From Burkholderia sp. lig30 (GTDB taxonomy: Bacteria > Pseudomonadota > Gammaproteobacteria > Burkholderiales > Burkholderiaceae): a DNA stretch of 64,000 bases. The position numbers and the translations under genes are program-made. The stretch's first letter is position 1. Each line of letters begins with the position of its first letter. The DNA lies in assembly GCF_000687455.2 (NCBI RefSeq), contig NZ_JGVW01000085.1:1-64000 (forward strand). The letters are read 5' to 3'. Under the pieces are notes generated by a model, which saw only the letters and a program-made list of their open reading frames with translations, was not told the DNA's origin and ran no database searches. This document shows, piece by piece, positions 10,607 to 22,395 of the stretch.

Positions 10607-11269
10607 TTAGAAAAGCGAGGCGAAAGGAGTCAGGATGGCCATCAGGACGTCATAGCCCACATTGACGAGCGGACGCAGCCAGAACTTGGTCAGCACGCCC
10701 GTCGAGACGAGCAGCAGGACGATGATGAAACCGTACGGCTCGATGCGGGACAGCGCGATGGATTCCTTCGGCGGCAGCAGCGCCGCCAGGATGCGGCCGC
10801 CGTCGAGCGGCGGCAGCGGGAACAGGTTCAGCACGCCGAGCACCAGGTTCACGCTGACGCCGGCCGCGGCCATGCGCGTGAAGAACGGCTCGTCGACGGC
10901 GGCGGCGGCGAGCGCCACGCTCGCGATACCCCACACGAGCGCCTGCACGAAGTTGCACGCGGGGCCGGCGAGCGACACCCACAGGCTGCCCCAGCGCGGA
11001 TTGCGCAGGTTGCTGAACGCGACCGGCACGGGCTTCGCATAACCGAACAGGAACGCACCGCCCGTCAGGAAGTACATGACGAGCGGAATCGCGATCGTGC
11101 CGACCGGATCGATGTGGCGCATCGGGTTGAACGACACGCGGCCCATCATGTAGGCGGTGTTGTCGCCCAAGAGGCGCGCGGCGTAGCCGTGCGCGGCCTC
11201 ATGCAGCGTGATCGCGAAGATCACGGGCAGCGCGTAGACGGCGATGGTCTGTATCAGGGAAGCATCCAT
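10607..11269 (-). CDS. Site-2 protease family (M50) membrane metalloprotease
   Basis: A 220-residue integral membrane protein with about five or six hydrophobic segments. The zinc motif HEAAH (H23, E24, H27) sits in the first segment, and LDGGRIL about residue 150 is the third-ligand motif of the family. It is the short FtsE/YwhC-like form without a PDZ domain. Substrates are unknown. It lies between yciO and trpS in a tightly spaced operon. Confidence 0.9.
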   Translation of the reverse strand: MDASLIQTIAVYALPVIFAITLHEAAHGYAARLLGDNTAYMMGRVSFNPMRHIDPVGTIAIPLVMYFLTGGAFLFGYAKPVPVAFSNLRNPRWGSLWVSLAGPACNFVQALVWGIASVALAAAAVDEPFFTRMAAAGVSVNLVLGVLNLFPLPPLDGGRILAALLPPKESIALSRIEPYGFIIVLLLVSTGVLTKFWLRPLVNVGYDVLMAILTPFASLF

Positions 11270-11321
11270 AGCACGCTATTGTAACAAGCGCGACCGCGCG
11301 CAAGTCGAACGGCGCCGGCGC

Positions 11322-11954
11322 TCACGCCGCGTCGAGCCCGAACGGCTCGAGCGGCCCGCGCCCGGCGCGCACGAGCTGCGGCGCATCGCCCGTCAGGTCG
11401 ATCACGGTCGATGGCTCGCGCGGGCATGCGCCGCCGTCGATCACGAGGTCGACCTGCTTCTCGAGCTGCGCGCGAATCTCCTCGGGATCGTTGAGCGGAT
11501 CGGTGTCGGACGGCAGGATCAGCGTCGTGCCGAGCAGCGGCTGGCCGAGCGCCTCGAGCAGCGCGAGCGTGATCGCGTGATCCGGCACCCGCAGCCCGAT
11601 CGTCTTGCGCGACGGATGCGACAGGCGCCGCGGCACCTCCTTCGTCGCCTGCAGGATGAACACGTAAGGCCCCGGCGTGACCGACTTGATCAGCCGGTAC
11701 TGACGGTTGTCCACCATCGCGAAGTTCGCCAGTTCCGACAGGTCGCGCACCAGCAGCGACAGGTGCTGCTTGTCGTCGAGACCGCGGATGCGGCGCACCC
11801 GCTCGACCGCGTCCTTGTCGTCGAGATGGCACGCGAGCGCGTAGCTGGAGTCGGTCGGCAGCGCGATCACGCCGCCCTGATTGACGATCTCGACCGCCTG
11901 CTTGATCAGGCGCGGCTGCGGATTTTCCGGGTGAATCCTGAAGAATTGGGACAT
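11322..11954 (-). CDS. yciO: YciO-type Sua5/YrdC family protein
   Basis: A 210-residue protein whose N-terminus (MSQFFRIHPENPQPRLI) and the segments VIALPTDSSYALAC, DLSELANF and VTPGPYVFIL follow E. coli YciO closely along the whole length. YrdC-fold proteins bind RNA and nucleotides; TsaC members make threonylcarbamoyl-AMP for t6A tRNA modification, while the YciO subgroup's role is less settled. It follows the PHP-phosphatase gene, the same neighbour pair (rnm/trpH and yciO) seen in E. coli, which supports the subgroup call. Confidence 0.88.
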   Translation of the reverse strand: MSQFFRIHPENPQPRLIKQAVEIVNQGGVIALPTDSSYALACHLDDKDAVERVRRIRGLDDKQHLSLLVRDLSELANFAMVDNRQYRLIKSVTPGPYVFILQATKEVPRRLSHPSRKTIGLRVPDHAITLALLEALGQPLLGTTLILPSDTDPLNDPEEIRAQLEKQVDLVIDGGACPREPSTVIDLTGDAPQLVRAGRGPLEPFGLDAA

Positions 11955-12029
11955 GAGGACACGATGAGTGGGGAGATCATGCGTCGCGCGGCGCAGCCGC
12001 CGGGTGCGCCGCGCAAGGCCTGGGCGGCG

Positions 12030-12869
12030 TCACAGCCAGCGTTCCCAGACCGGCTTGAGATCGGAAGGCAATGGCGGCAGGCTGCCGAGCTCGACCCGCC
12101 CCTCGCCCGGCGCATGGAAATCCGAACCGCGGGATGCCTCGAAGCCGAAGCGGCGCGCGACGTCCGCATACTCCCGGTATTGATCGGGCGAATGGCTGCC
12201 CGTCACCACCTCGATCGCACGGCCGCCGAGGTCGATGAATTCGCCGAAGAACGCGTCGAACTCCAGCGGCGAATACCCATAGCGGCCCGGATGCGCGATG
12301 ACGGCTTCGCCGCCCGCGCCGCGGATCCACCGCACGGCGTCCGGCAGCGACGCCCACCGGTGCGGCACGAAGCCCGGCTTGCCGTCGCCGAGGTAGCGGT
12401 CGAACACGTCGGAGATCGATGCCGCACGGCCGCTCTCGACCAGAAAGCGCGCGAAATGGGTGCGCGAGACCAGATCGGGATTCGACACGTACTTCAGCGC
12501 CCCCTCGTACGCGCCCGGGATGCCGAGCGACGCGAGCTGCGCGCCGATCGCCTGCGCGCGCGCCGCGCGGCCATGACGCGTGCGAAACAGGCCTTCGACG
12601 AGTGCCGGATCAGCCGGATCGATGTTCAGGCCGACGATGTGAACCGTTCGCGACGCCCAGGTCACGGAGATCTCGACGCCGTTCAGGTAGCGCATGCCGA
12701 GCGCCTCCGCCTCGCTGCGCGCCGCCTGCTGGCCGCCGATCTCGTCGTGATCGGTCAGCGACCATAGGGTCACGCCGCCGGCATGCGCGCGGCGCGCGAC
12801 GTCGGCAGGCGACAGCAGCCCGTCGGAAACATTCGAATGGCAATGGAGATCAGCGTTCATCGTCGGCAT
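12030..12869 (-). CDS. rnm: PHP-domain 3',5'-nucleotide/RNA phosphatase (RNase AM, YciV/TrpH-type)
   Basis: A 279-residue PHP-domain metalloenzyme. Metal-binding motifs are DLHCHSNVSDGLLSP near the N-terminus, SLTDHDEIGG, EISVTW, IAHPGRYGYS and GSDFHAPGEG near the C-terminus. Characterised members hydrolyse 3',5'-nucleotide bisphosphates and trim RNA 5' ends (E. coli RNase AM). The partnership with the following yciO gene is conserved. It is the first clearly linked gene of the rnm-yciO-M50-trpS-methyltransferase-dapA-bamC run. Confidence 0.88.
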   Translation of the reverse strand: MPTMNADLHCHSNVSDGLLSPADVARRAHAGGVTLWSLTDHDEIGGQQAARSEAEALGMRYLNGVEISVTWASRTVHIVGLNIDPADPALVEGLFRTRHGRAARAQAIGAQLASLGIPGAYEGALKYVSNPDLVSRTHFARFLVESGRAASISDVFDRYLGDGKPGFVPHRWASLPDAVRWIRGAGGEAVIAHPGRYGYSPLEFDAFFGEFIDLGGRAIEVVTGSHSPDQYREYADVARRFGFEASRGSDFHAPGEGRVELGSLPPLPSDLKPVWERWL

Positions 12870-12927
12870 CGGAGGTGAAGCTTCATTCTACTGCAATGCG
12901 ACAAAATGCCGTCCATGCCCCCGCGGA

Positions 12928-13830
12928 CTACGCGCAGAACGCCTCGATCAGCGCAGCGATCTGCTCCGGCTGGTCATGGTGCACCATGTGGCCGGCATCG
13001 TCGACCCGCTTCTCGCGCCAATCGGGGAACGCGTCGAAGCGCGCCTTGAACGCCGCCAGCGGCACGTCGCCCGCGAGATACGCGAGCGTCGGCGAATTGA
13101 CCGCCTCGACGTGCAGCACCTTCGCGCGCACCCGGGCCCAGATCGCCATCACCTCGTCGAGCCGGTACAGGAGCGGCCCCCGCATCTTGTGCGCGGGATC
13201 GGCAAGCAGGCAGTAGCGTCCGTCGTCGTCCTGCCGCGACCAGTGCGCGGCGAGAAACGCCGCGCGGTGTGCGGCGAGCCGCGGATTGGTCTTGATCAGC
13301 CGGGCCGCCACCTCGTCGAGCGACGCGTAGGACTTGAGCGCCGGCGGCTCGCGCAGCTCGTCGAGCCAGCCGCTCAGCCGGCGCGGCGCCTGCTCCGCCC
13401 GGGCGGCCGGCAGGCCGAAACCCTCCAGGTCGACCACCCGCCGCACCCGCTCCGGCCGCACGCCCGCATACAGGCAAACGACGTTCGCGCCCATGCTGTG
13501 CCCGACCAGGTTGACTTCGCCGGCCGGCGCATAGTGGTCGACCAGCGCGTCCAGGTCGGCCACGTAGTCGTGAAACCAGTAGTGGCCGCCGCCCTGCCGC
13601 GCCACCGGCCAGTCGGACAGGCCGAACCCGCGCGCATCCGGCGCGATCACCTGCCAGTCGCCCGCGAGCGCGTCGACGACGAACTGGAACGACGCCGCGA
13701 CGTCCATCCAGCCATGCAGCATGAACAGCGTCGGCGCATCCGGGCGGCCCCAGCGCCGCACATGCAGCTTCACGCCGCGAACCGTGACGAAATCGGAGAC
13801 AGAACGGGTGGCAGTCATCGCATCGGCCAT
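12928..13830 (-). CDS. Alpha/beta hydrolase
   Basis: A 300-residue cytosolic alpha/beta hydrolase. The oxyanion motif MLHGWMD lies at about residues 38-44, the nucleophile elbow GHSMGANV at about 116-123 and the catalytic-His segment DAGHMVHHD near the C-terminus. A cap region rich in Arg separates the acid from the elbow. No substrate can be assigned. It is followed 58 bases later by the PHP phosphatase gene on the same strand. Confidence 0.9.
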   Translation of the reverse strand: MADAMTATRSVSDFVTVRGVKLHVRRWGRPDAPTLFMLHGWMDVAASFQFVVDALAGDWQVIAPDARGFGLSDWPVARQGGGHYWFHDYVADLDALVDHYAPAGEVNLVGHSMGANVVCLYAGVRPERVRRVVDLEGFGLPAARAEQAPRRLSGWLDELREPPALKSYASLDEVAARLIKTNPRLAAHRAAFLAAHWSRQDDDGRYCLLADPAHKMRGPLLYRLDEVMAIWARVRAKVLHVEAVNSPTLAYLAGDVPLAAFKARFDAFPDWREKRVDDAGHMVHHDQPEQIAALIEAFCA

Positions 13831-13918
13831 GAAAAAGAATGATCGTTCGATTATAGCGGCGACCGGGGTGTCGTCACGCGTGCCGGCCCGCCCGCGTGTC
13901 GAGGCACGCCTCTACGCG

Positions 13919-14791
13919 TCAGGTGTTCGCGGAGGTGGATGCGGTGCCGTCCTGCGCGGCCAGCTCGTCCAGTTCGGCCGCGTCGAATCCGGCGCTGCGG
14001 CGCGCGTCGAAGTTGAACGGGCCGCGCAGGCGCGGCGCGTGGTACTGCTGCGCCAGTTGGCGGTAGGTCGGCACCGGGTCCACGTCCGCGCGCTCGCACA
14101 GATGACGGAACCAGCGGTTGCCGATCGCGACGTGGCCGATTTCGTCGCGCAGGATGATGTCGAGCAGCGCCGCCGACGCGTGATCGCCCGCCTGCGCGAG
14201 CCGCGCGCGAATCGGCGGGGACGCATCGAGCCCGCGCGCCTCGAGCGTGCGCGGCACGAGCGCCATGCGCGCGAGCACATCGCCCGCGGTCCGCTCGCAC
14301 ATGTCCCAAAGGCCGTTATGCGCGGGAAAATCGCCGTATGCATGACCGAACTCGGCCAGCCGGCCGGCGATCAGCGAGAAGTGATACGCCTCTTCGGCGG
14401 CGACCGTCAGCCAGTCCGCGTAGAACGCGGCCGGCATGCCCGGGAAGCGCCACACCGCGTCGAGGGCCAGGTTGATTGCGTTGAATTCGATGTGCGCGAG
14501 CGCATGCAGCAGCACGGCCCGCCCTTCCGGCGAGCGCATGCTGCGGCGCTCGAGCTGGCGCGGCTCGACGAGCGCGGGACGGTCCGGCCGCCCCGGCAGG
14601 CCGGGTGGCTCGGCCAGCGCGAGCGACGGGTCGATCGTCGCCTGCCCGGCGCGCAACGCATCGTGAAGCGCACGCACCTGCGCGGCTTTCGGAACGGGCG
14701 CGGGCTCGCGAAGCGCCGCGAGCGCCGAACGGCGCACGCACGGCGCAGCGCCTGACGGAGGGGAAATCATGCTCATGAACAGGAACACCAT
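13919..14791 (-). CDS. DUF455 ferritin-like domain protein
   Basis: About 290 residues starting at 14791 (MVFLFMSM...; 14776 is an alternative). The protein has the four-helix di-iron pattern of the DUF455 ferritin-like family: HALAHIEFNAINLA, VAAEEAYHFSL and ILRDEIGHVAIGN supply the E..H and ExxH ligands. A di-iron redox or hydroxylase role like MiaE is plausible but not shown. An open frame reaches back to 15457, but that extension is antisense to the carbonic anhydrase gene and is rejected. It diverges from that gene. Confidence 0.85.
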   Translation of the reverse strand: MVFLFMSMISPPSGAAPCVRRSALAALREPAPVPKAAQVRALHDALRAGQATIDPSLALAEPPGLPGRPDRPALVEPRQLERRSMRSPEGRAVLLHALAHIEFNAINLALDAVWRFPGMPAAFYADWLTVAAEEAYHFSLIAGRLAEFGHAYGDFPAHNGLWDMCERTAGDVLARMALVPRTLEARGLDASPPIRARLAQAGDHASAALLDIILRDEIGHVAIGNRWFRHLCERADVDPVPTYRQLAQQYHAPRLRGPFNFDARRSAGFDAAELDELAAQDGTASTSANT

Positions 14792-14914
14792 CGATCGCGC
14801 ATCGGGAGCCCGCGCGCGCAACGGTTTAGAATAGCCTCTTGTGCCACGGCGATGCGCGCCGGGCAGAACGCGCCATTGTACCGGCACCCTTCGAACGAAA
14901 CCCCAGGAGACCCC

Positions 14915-15439
14915 GTGACGATCTACAAGCTTGGCGACACCGCCCCGACGATCCACGAAAGCGTGTTTGTCGCCGATACCGCGGCGATCATCGGCAAAGT
15001 CGTGCTCGAAGAAAACGCAAGCGTGTGGTTCGGCGCGACGATTCGCGGCGACAACGAGCCGATCACGGTCGGCGCCGGCAGCAACGTTCAGGAAGGCGCG
15101 GTGCTGCACACCGACCCCGGCTATCCGCTGACGATCGCCGGGAACGTGACGATCGGCCATCAGGCGATGCTGCACGGCTGCACGATCGGCGAAGGCTCGC
15201 TGGTCGGCATCCAGGCGGTGATCTTGAATGGCGCGGTGATCGGCCGCAACTGTCTGGTCGGCGCCGGCGCGGTCGTGACGGAGGGCAAGACGTTTCCGGA
15301 CAATTCGCTGATTCTCGGCGCCCCGGCAAAGGTGGTGCGCGAGCTGTCGGCCGAGGACGTCGCGCGCCTGCGCGCCAATGCGAAGACGTACGTCGACCGG
15401 CGTGCGCACTTCAAGGAGCAACTCGTGCGGATCGGCTGA
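14915..15439 (+). CDS. Gamma-class carbonic anhydrase family protein
   Basis: A 174-residue left-handed beta-helix protein with hexapeptide repeats. Zinc-ligand histidines are visible in AVLHTD and in TIGHQAMLHGC, and the core arginine in TIRGDNEPI. The family (YrdA/PaaY-like) includes active and inactive carbonic anhydrases. I start at GTG 14915 because AGGAGA lies 5 bases upstream; an earlier in-frame start at 14852 adds unconserved residues. hslO follows 27 bases later. Confidence 0.9.
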   Translation: MTIYKLGDTAPTIHESVFVADTAAIIGKVVLEENASVWFGATIRGDNEPITVGAGSNVQEGAVLHTDPGYPLTIAGNVTIGHQAMLHGCTIGEGSLVGIQAVILNGAVIGRNCLVGAGAVVTEGKTFPDNSLILGAPAKVVRELSAEDVARLRANAKTYVDRRAHFKEQLVRIG

Positions 15440-15466
15440 TCCGCACGCGATTTTCAAGGAAGAAGA

Positions 15467-16417
15467 GTGAGCGACCAGTTACAGAAATTCATGTTCAGCG
15501 CGGCGCCCGTGCGCGGCGAAATCGTTTCGCTGCGCAATACGTGGCAGGAGGTTCTCACCCGCCGCGACTACCCCGCGCCCGTTCGCACGGTGCTCGGCGA
15601 AATGATGGCTGCGTGCGCGCTGCTGTCCGCGAACCTGAAGTTTCACGGCACCCTCGTCATGCAGATCTTCGGCGACGGCCCGGTGAAGATGCTGGTCGTG
15701 CAGTGCAGCTCCGACCTGTCGATGCGCGCGACCGCGAAGTTCTCCGGCGAGGCCGCGCAGACGATCGGCGACGACACGCGCTTCGCCGAGCTCGTCAACG
15801 CAAGCGGCCACGGCCGCTGCGTGATCACGCTCGACCCGGCCGACAAGCAGCCGGGGCAGCAGCCGTATCAGGGCATCGTCCCGCTGAATGGCGTTGACGG
15901 CCCGCTCGAATCGGTCGCGCAGGTGCTCGAGCAGTACATGCACCACTCGGAGCAGCTCGACACCCGCCTGTGGCTCGCCGCCGATCGCGAACGCGCAGTC
16001 GGCATGCTGCTGCAGAAACTGCCCGGCGACGGCGGCATCGTGCCGCGTGCGGCCGAGACGGATGCCGACACCTGGGAGCGCGTGTGCACGCTCGGCGGGA
16101 CGATGTCCGCGCAGGAATTGCTGGAGGTGGATCCGGAAACGGTATTCCGCCGGCTCTTCTGGCAGGAAAACGTGCAGCACTTCGATCCGGCCACCACGCG
16201 CTTCCTGTGCACATGCTCGCGCGAGAAAGTGGGCGCGATGCTGCGCATGCTCGGCCGCGAGGAAGTCGATGGCGTGATCGTCGAGCGCGGTCACGTCGAG
16301 GTCCATTGCGACTTCTGCAACCAGCGTTATGAATTCGATCCGGTCGACGTCGTGCAACTGTTCGCGACACCCGAGATCGGCGCGAGCGTGACGCCCGCCG
16401 CCGATCAGCGGCACTGA
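15467..16417 (+). CDS. hslO: Redox-regulated chaperone Hsp33
   Basis: Hsp33 is a cytosolic holdase activated when its zinc-bound cysteines oxidise. The 316-residue product starts with GTG at 15467, preceded by AAGGAAGAAG. The zinc centre is visible near the C-terminus as CTC (FLCTCSREKV) and CDFC (VHCDFCNQRYEFD), the CxC...CxxC arrangement of the family. It follows the carbonic anhydrase gene on the same strand. Confidence 0.95.
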   Translation: MSDQLQKFMFSAAPVRGEIVSLRNTWQEVLTRRDYPAPVRTVLGEMMAACALLSANLKFHGTLVMQIFGDGPVKMLVVQCSSDLSMRATAKFSGEAAQTIGDDTRFAELVNASGHGRCVITLDPADKQPGQQPYQGIVPLNGVDGPLESVAQVLEQYMHHSEQLDTRLWLAADRERAVGMLLQKLPGDGGIVPRAAETDADTWERVCTLGGTMSAQELLEVDPETVFRRLFWQENVQHFDPATTRFLCTCSREKVGAMLRMLGREEVDGVIVERGHVEVHCDFCNQRYEFDPVDVVQLFATPEIGASVTPAADQRH

Positions 16418-16500
16418 ACAGGGCGCGCCGCGCCTGTCGCCGACGCATCACCACGAACGCGGCGCGGCCGCCCCACCGCGCACCGCCGCTGGAGAAGGAC

Positions 16501-16857
16501 ATGACCCGCCTCTATCGCACGATCGCATCGGCAAGCGCCGCGGTCGGCGCGCTTGCGCTCGCCGGCTGCGCGGTGCAGCCCACGTCCACCATTCTGAGCC
16601 GCCTGCCCGAGCCGGCCACCGCGACCGGCGACGCGCGCGCGCTGACGCCTGCGGAACGCAAGCGCTATGACGAGATCGATCGACAGGTGCTGCGCGAGCA
16701 GAACGACGCGATCGCCGCGGACGCCGCGATGCGCGCGTGGTCGTACTACGCGCCGTACTACGCGCCGGCGCCTGTGACCTTCTACGGCGGCTACTCGAAC
16801 GGTGGCTGGGGGCCGCGCTGGGGTACCGGGTTCGGCTACGGCTATCCCGGCTGGTGA
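16501..16857 (+). CDS. Small putative lipoprotein with Tyr/Gly-rich tail
   Basis: A 118-residue protein starting at 16501 after GGAGAAGGAC. The signal peptide ends in the lipobox LAGC with Cys23. A short Arg/Glu/Asp-rich helix (AERKRYDEIDRQVLREQND) precedes a C-terminal low-complexity tail of Tyr, Pro, Gly and Trp (YYAPYYAPAP, GWGPRWG, YGYPGW). It has no recognisable catalytic motif; surface or envelope structural use is only a guess. It follows hslO by 83 bases. Confidence 0.8.
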   Translation: MTRLYRTIASASAAVGALALAGCAVQPTSTILSRLPEPATATGDARALTPAERKRYDEIDRQVLREQNDAIAADAAMRAWSYYAPYYAPAPVTFYGGYSNGGWGPRWGTGFGYGYPGW

Positions 16858-16962
16858 CAGGCGTCGCGGCGACGCGATCGCGCGAGGATGAAAAAAAACG
16901 CGCTGCCGCGCGCTTTCATGAGCATGCGCCGCACGCGTGCGGCCTGGCCATCTTCAGGAAAT

Positions 16963-16986
16963 AAAAAAGCGCGGCATGTACCGCGC
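16963..16986 (-). terminator. Intrinsic terminator for the pyrG-kdsA-eno-ftsB run
   Basis: On the minus strand GCGCGG-TACATG-CCGCGC forms a 6-bp stem followed by TTTTTT, 38 bases after the ftsB stop. Confidence 0.75.
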
Positions 16987-17023
16987 CATGTCGATAGGCG
17001 ATGCGTGGCGCACGCGGCCGGCC

Positions 17024-17452
17024 TCACGGATGCGCCGGCTTCTGCGCGGCCCTGCCGCCGTGGTGCTTCTCCGGCTTCGCACGCGAGACAGGGTTCGGCA
17101 CGACACTGACCGGCGCCGCCGAGACTTCGCCGCGCGTCGACGTGTTCGACGGCGTGTTGGCCACCGGCGCGGCCGGCGTGTTCGGCGACACGAACTGCAC
17201 GAACACCTCGCCGTCCTTCACCATGCCCATCTCGTAGCGCGCGCGCTCCTCGATGGCCGCCGTCCCGCCCTGCAGATCCTGCACCTCGCCCGCGATACGC
17301 TCGTTGCGCAGCTTCTCGTCGGCGTTCTTCTGCAATTGGGCGTCCAGTTGCTGACGCAACTCGTGAACCCGCAACCAGCCGCCATGCCCCCACCAAAGGG
17401 GAATCTGGATGAGCGCCAGCAAGGCAATCAGAACGACAGTGACAAGCCGCAT
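17024..17452 (-). CDS. ftsB: Cell division protein FtsB
   Basis: FtsB is a bitopic inner-membrane protein that bridges FtsL and FtsQ in the divisome. The 142-residue product has a transmembrane segment at about residues 4-20, a coiled coil at about 27-65 (LRQQLDAQLQKNADEKLRNE), and the family motif RARYEMGMVKDGEVFVQF. The C-terminal 45 residues are a low-complexity Pro/Ala/Lys tail, longer than in E. coli. The position directly after eno is conserved widely in proteobacteria and supports the name. Confidence 0.92.
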   Translation of the reverse strand: MRLVTVVLIALLALIQIPLWWGHGGWLRVHELRQQLDAQLQKNADEKLRNERIAGEVQDLQGGTAAIEERARYEMGMVKDGEVFVQFVSPNTPAAPVANTPSNTSTRGEVSAAPVSVVPNPVSRAKPEKHHGGRAAQKPAHP

Positions 17453-17531
17453 GAACGAGCCGCAGATATAAGAAGCGCCGCTCCACGCATTACGCAGAGC
17501 GGCGTCGAAGGACTAACCGGATAGTAGCGCG

Positions 17532-18908
<1,377 letters not shown>

Positions 18909-18915
18909 TCATTCG

Positions 18916-21479
<2,564 letters not shown>

Positions 21480-21528
21480 TCAGCAATTGGCGCGATGATC
21501 GTGCCCTTTGCGGCGGCGTCCCGGACGA

Positions 21529-22359
21529 TCACGCAGATCGCGCGTGCGGCGCCGCGGCCTCCTCCGCGCGCAGCACGTTCAGCATGCGCTGCAACGCGCG
21601 GGCCGTCTCGAGCGGCTGCTCCATCGGGAACAGATGACTGCCTTCGAGCCACTCGATGCGCCCGCGTGCCGCACGCCGCGTCGCATCGAGGCCGACCTGA
21701 CGGACCTCGCGCGAGTGCGTGCCCGCCAGAAAGCCGAGCGGCACCGGCGTGCCGTGCGCGAGCCGCGCGCCGAGCGTGTGCGGCAGCGTCCGGTAGATCA
21801 GGTACTCGACCTGCCGGTCGAACGCGAGCGCGCGCTCGCCGTCGGCGGCCGCCTGCGGAATGCCGTAGTCGATGTAGTCGGCGAGCATGCGCTCGTCCCA
21901 GCGCGCGAACGCCGGCTTGCCATGGAAATGCCGCCACGCGTCGTCGCGGCTCGGCCACCGGGTGCGCCGGTTGCGCGTCGCCGCGGCGGGCGACAGACGC
22001 TCGTCGAGCCCCGCCCACTGGCTCGCGCGCAGCGCGCCGCTGCGCCAGCCCGCGATGATCGGCGAATCGAGCATCACCACGCCGCGCACCCACTGCGGCT
22101 TCTTCAGTGCGGCCATCAGCGACAGGTAGCCGCCGAGCGAGTGGCCGACCAGCCATACCGGCCGCTCGTAGCGGCTGCCGATGTCGTCGAGCAGCTGCTC
22201 GACGAGATGCGTCCAGTCGCGCGTGACCGGATAACGCCGGTCGTGCCCGATCCGTTCGATGTAGCGCAGCTCGTACTCGTCGGCCAGCTCGGCGAAGATC
22301 GTCCGGTACGTGGAGGCCGGAAAGCCGTTCGCATGCGAAAAATGGAGGATGTCCTTCAA
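21529..22359 (-). CDS. Alpha/beta hydrolase
   Basis: A 276-residue alpha/beta hydrolase. FSHANGFPASTYR at the N-terminus is the oxyanion region, WLVGHSLGGYLS at about residues 74-85 holds the nucleophile, and EGSHLFPMEQP near the C-terminus holds the catalytic His. It is distinct from the hydrolase at 12928-13830. It lies 36 bases after the comEC stop on the same strand; no substrate can be assigned. Confidence 0.9.
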   Translation of the reverse strand: MKDILHFSHANGFPASTYRTIFAELADEYELRYIERIGHDRRYPVTRDWTHLVEQLLDDIGSRYERPVWLVGHSLGGYLSLMAALKKPQWVRGVVMLDSPIIAGWRSGALRASQWAGLDERLSPAAATRNRRTRWPSRDDAWRHFHGKPAFARWDERMLADYIDYGIPQAAADGERALAFDRQVEYLIYRTLPHTLGARLAHGTPVPLGFLAGTHSREVRQVGLDATRRAARGRIEWLEGSHLFPMEQPLETARALQRMLNVLRAEEAAAPHARSA

Positions 22360-22395
22360 GCGCCGATGTCTCCTGTCGTCGTGCCGCGGCGCGCA

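Noticed and set aside
14792-15457. Upstream extension of the DUF455 gene to 15457
   Set aside because: It runs antisense through the carbonic anhydrase gene; the ferritin-like domain is wholly within the part starting at 14791.
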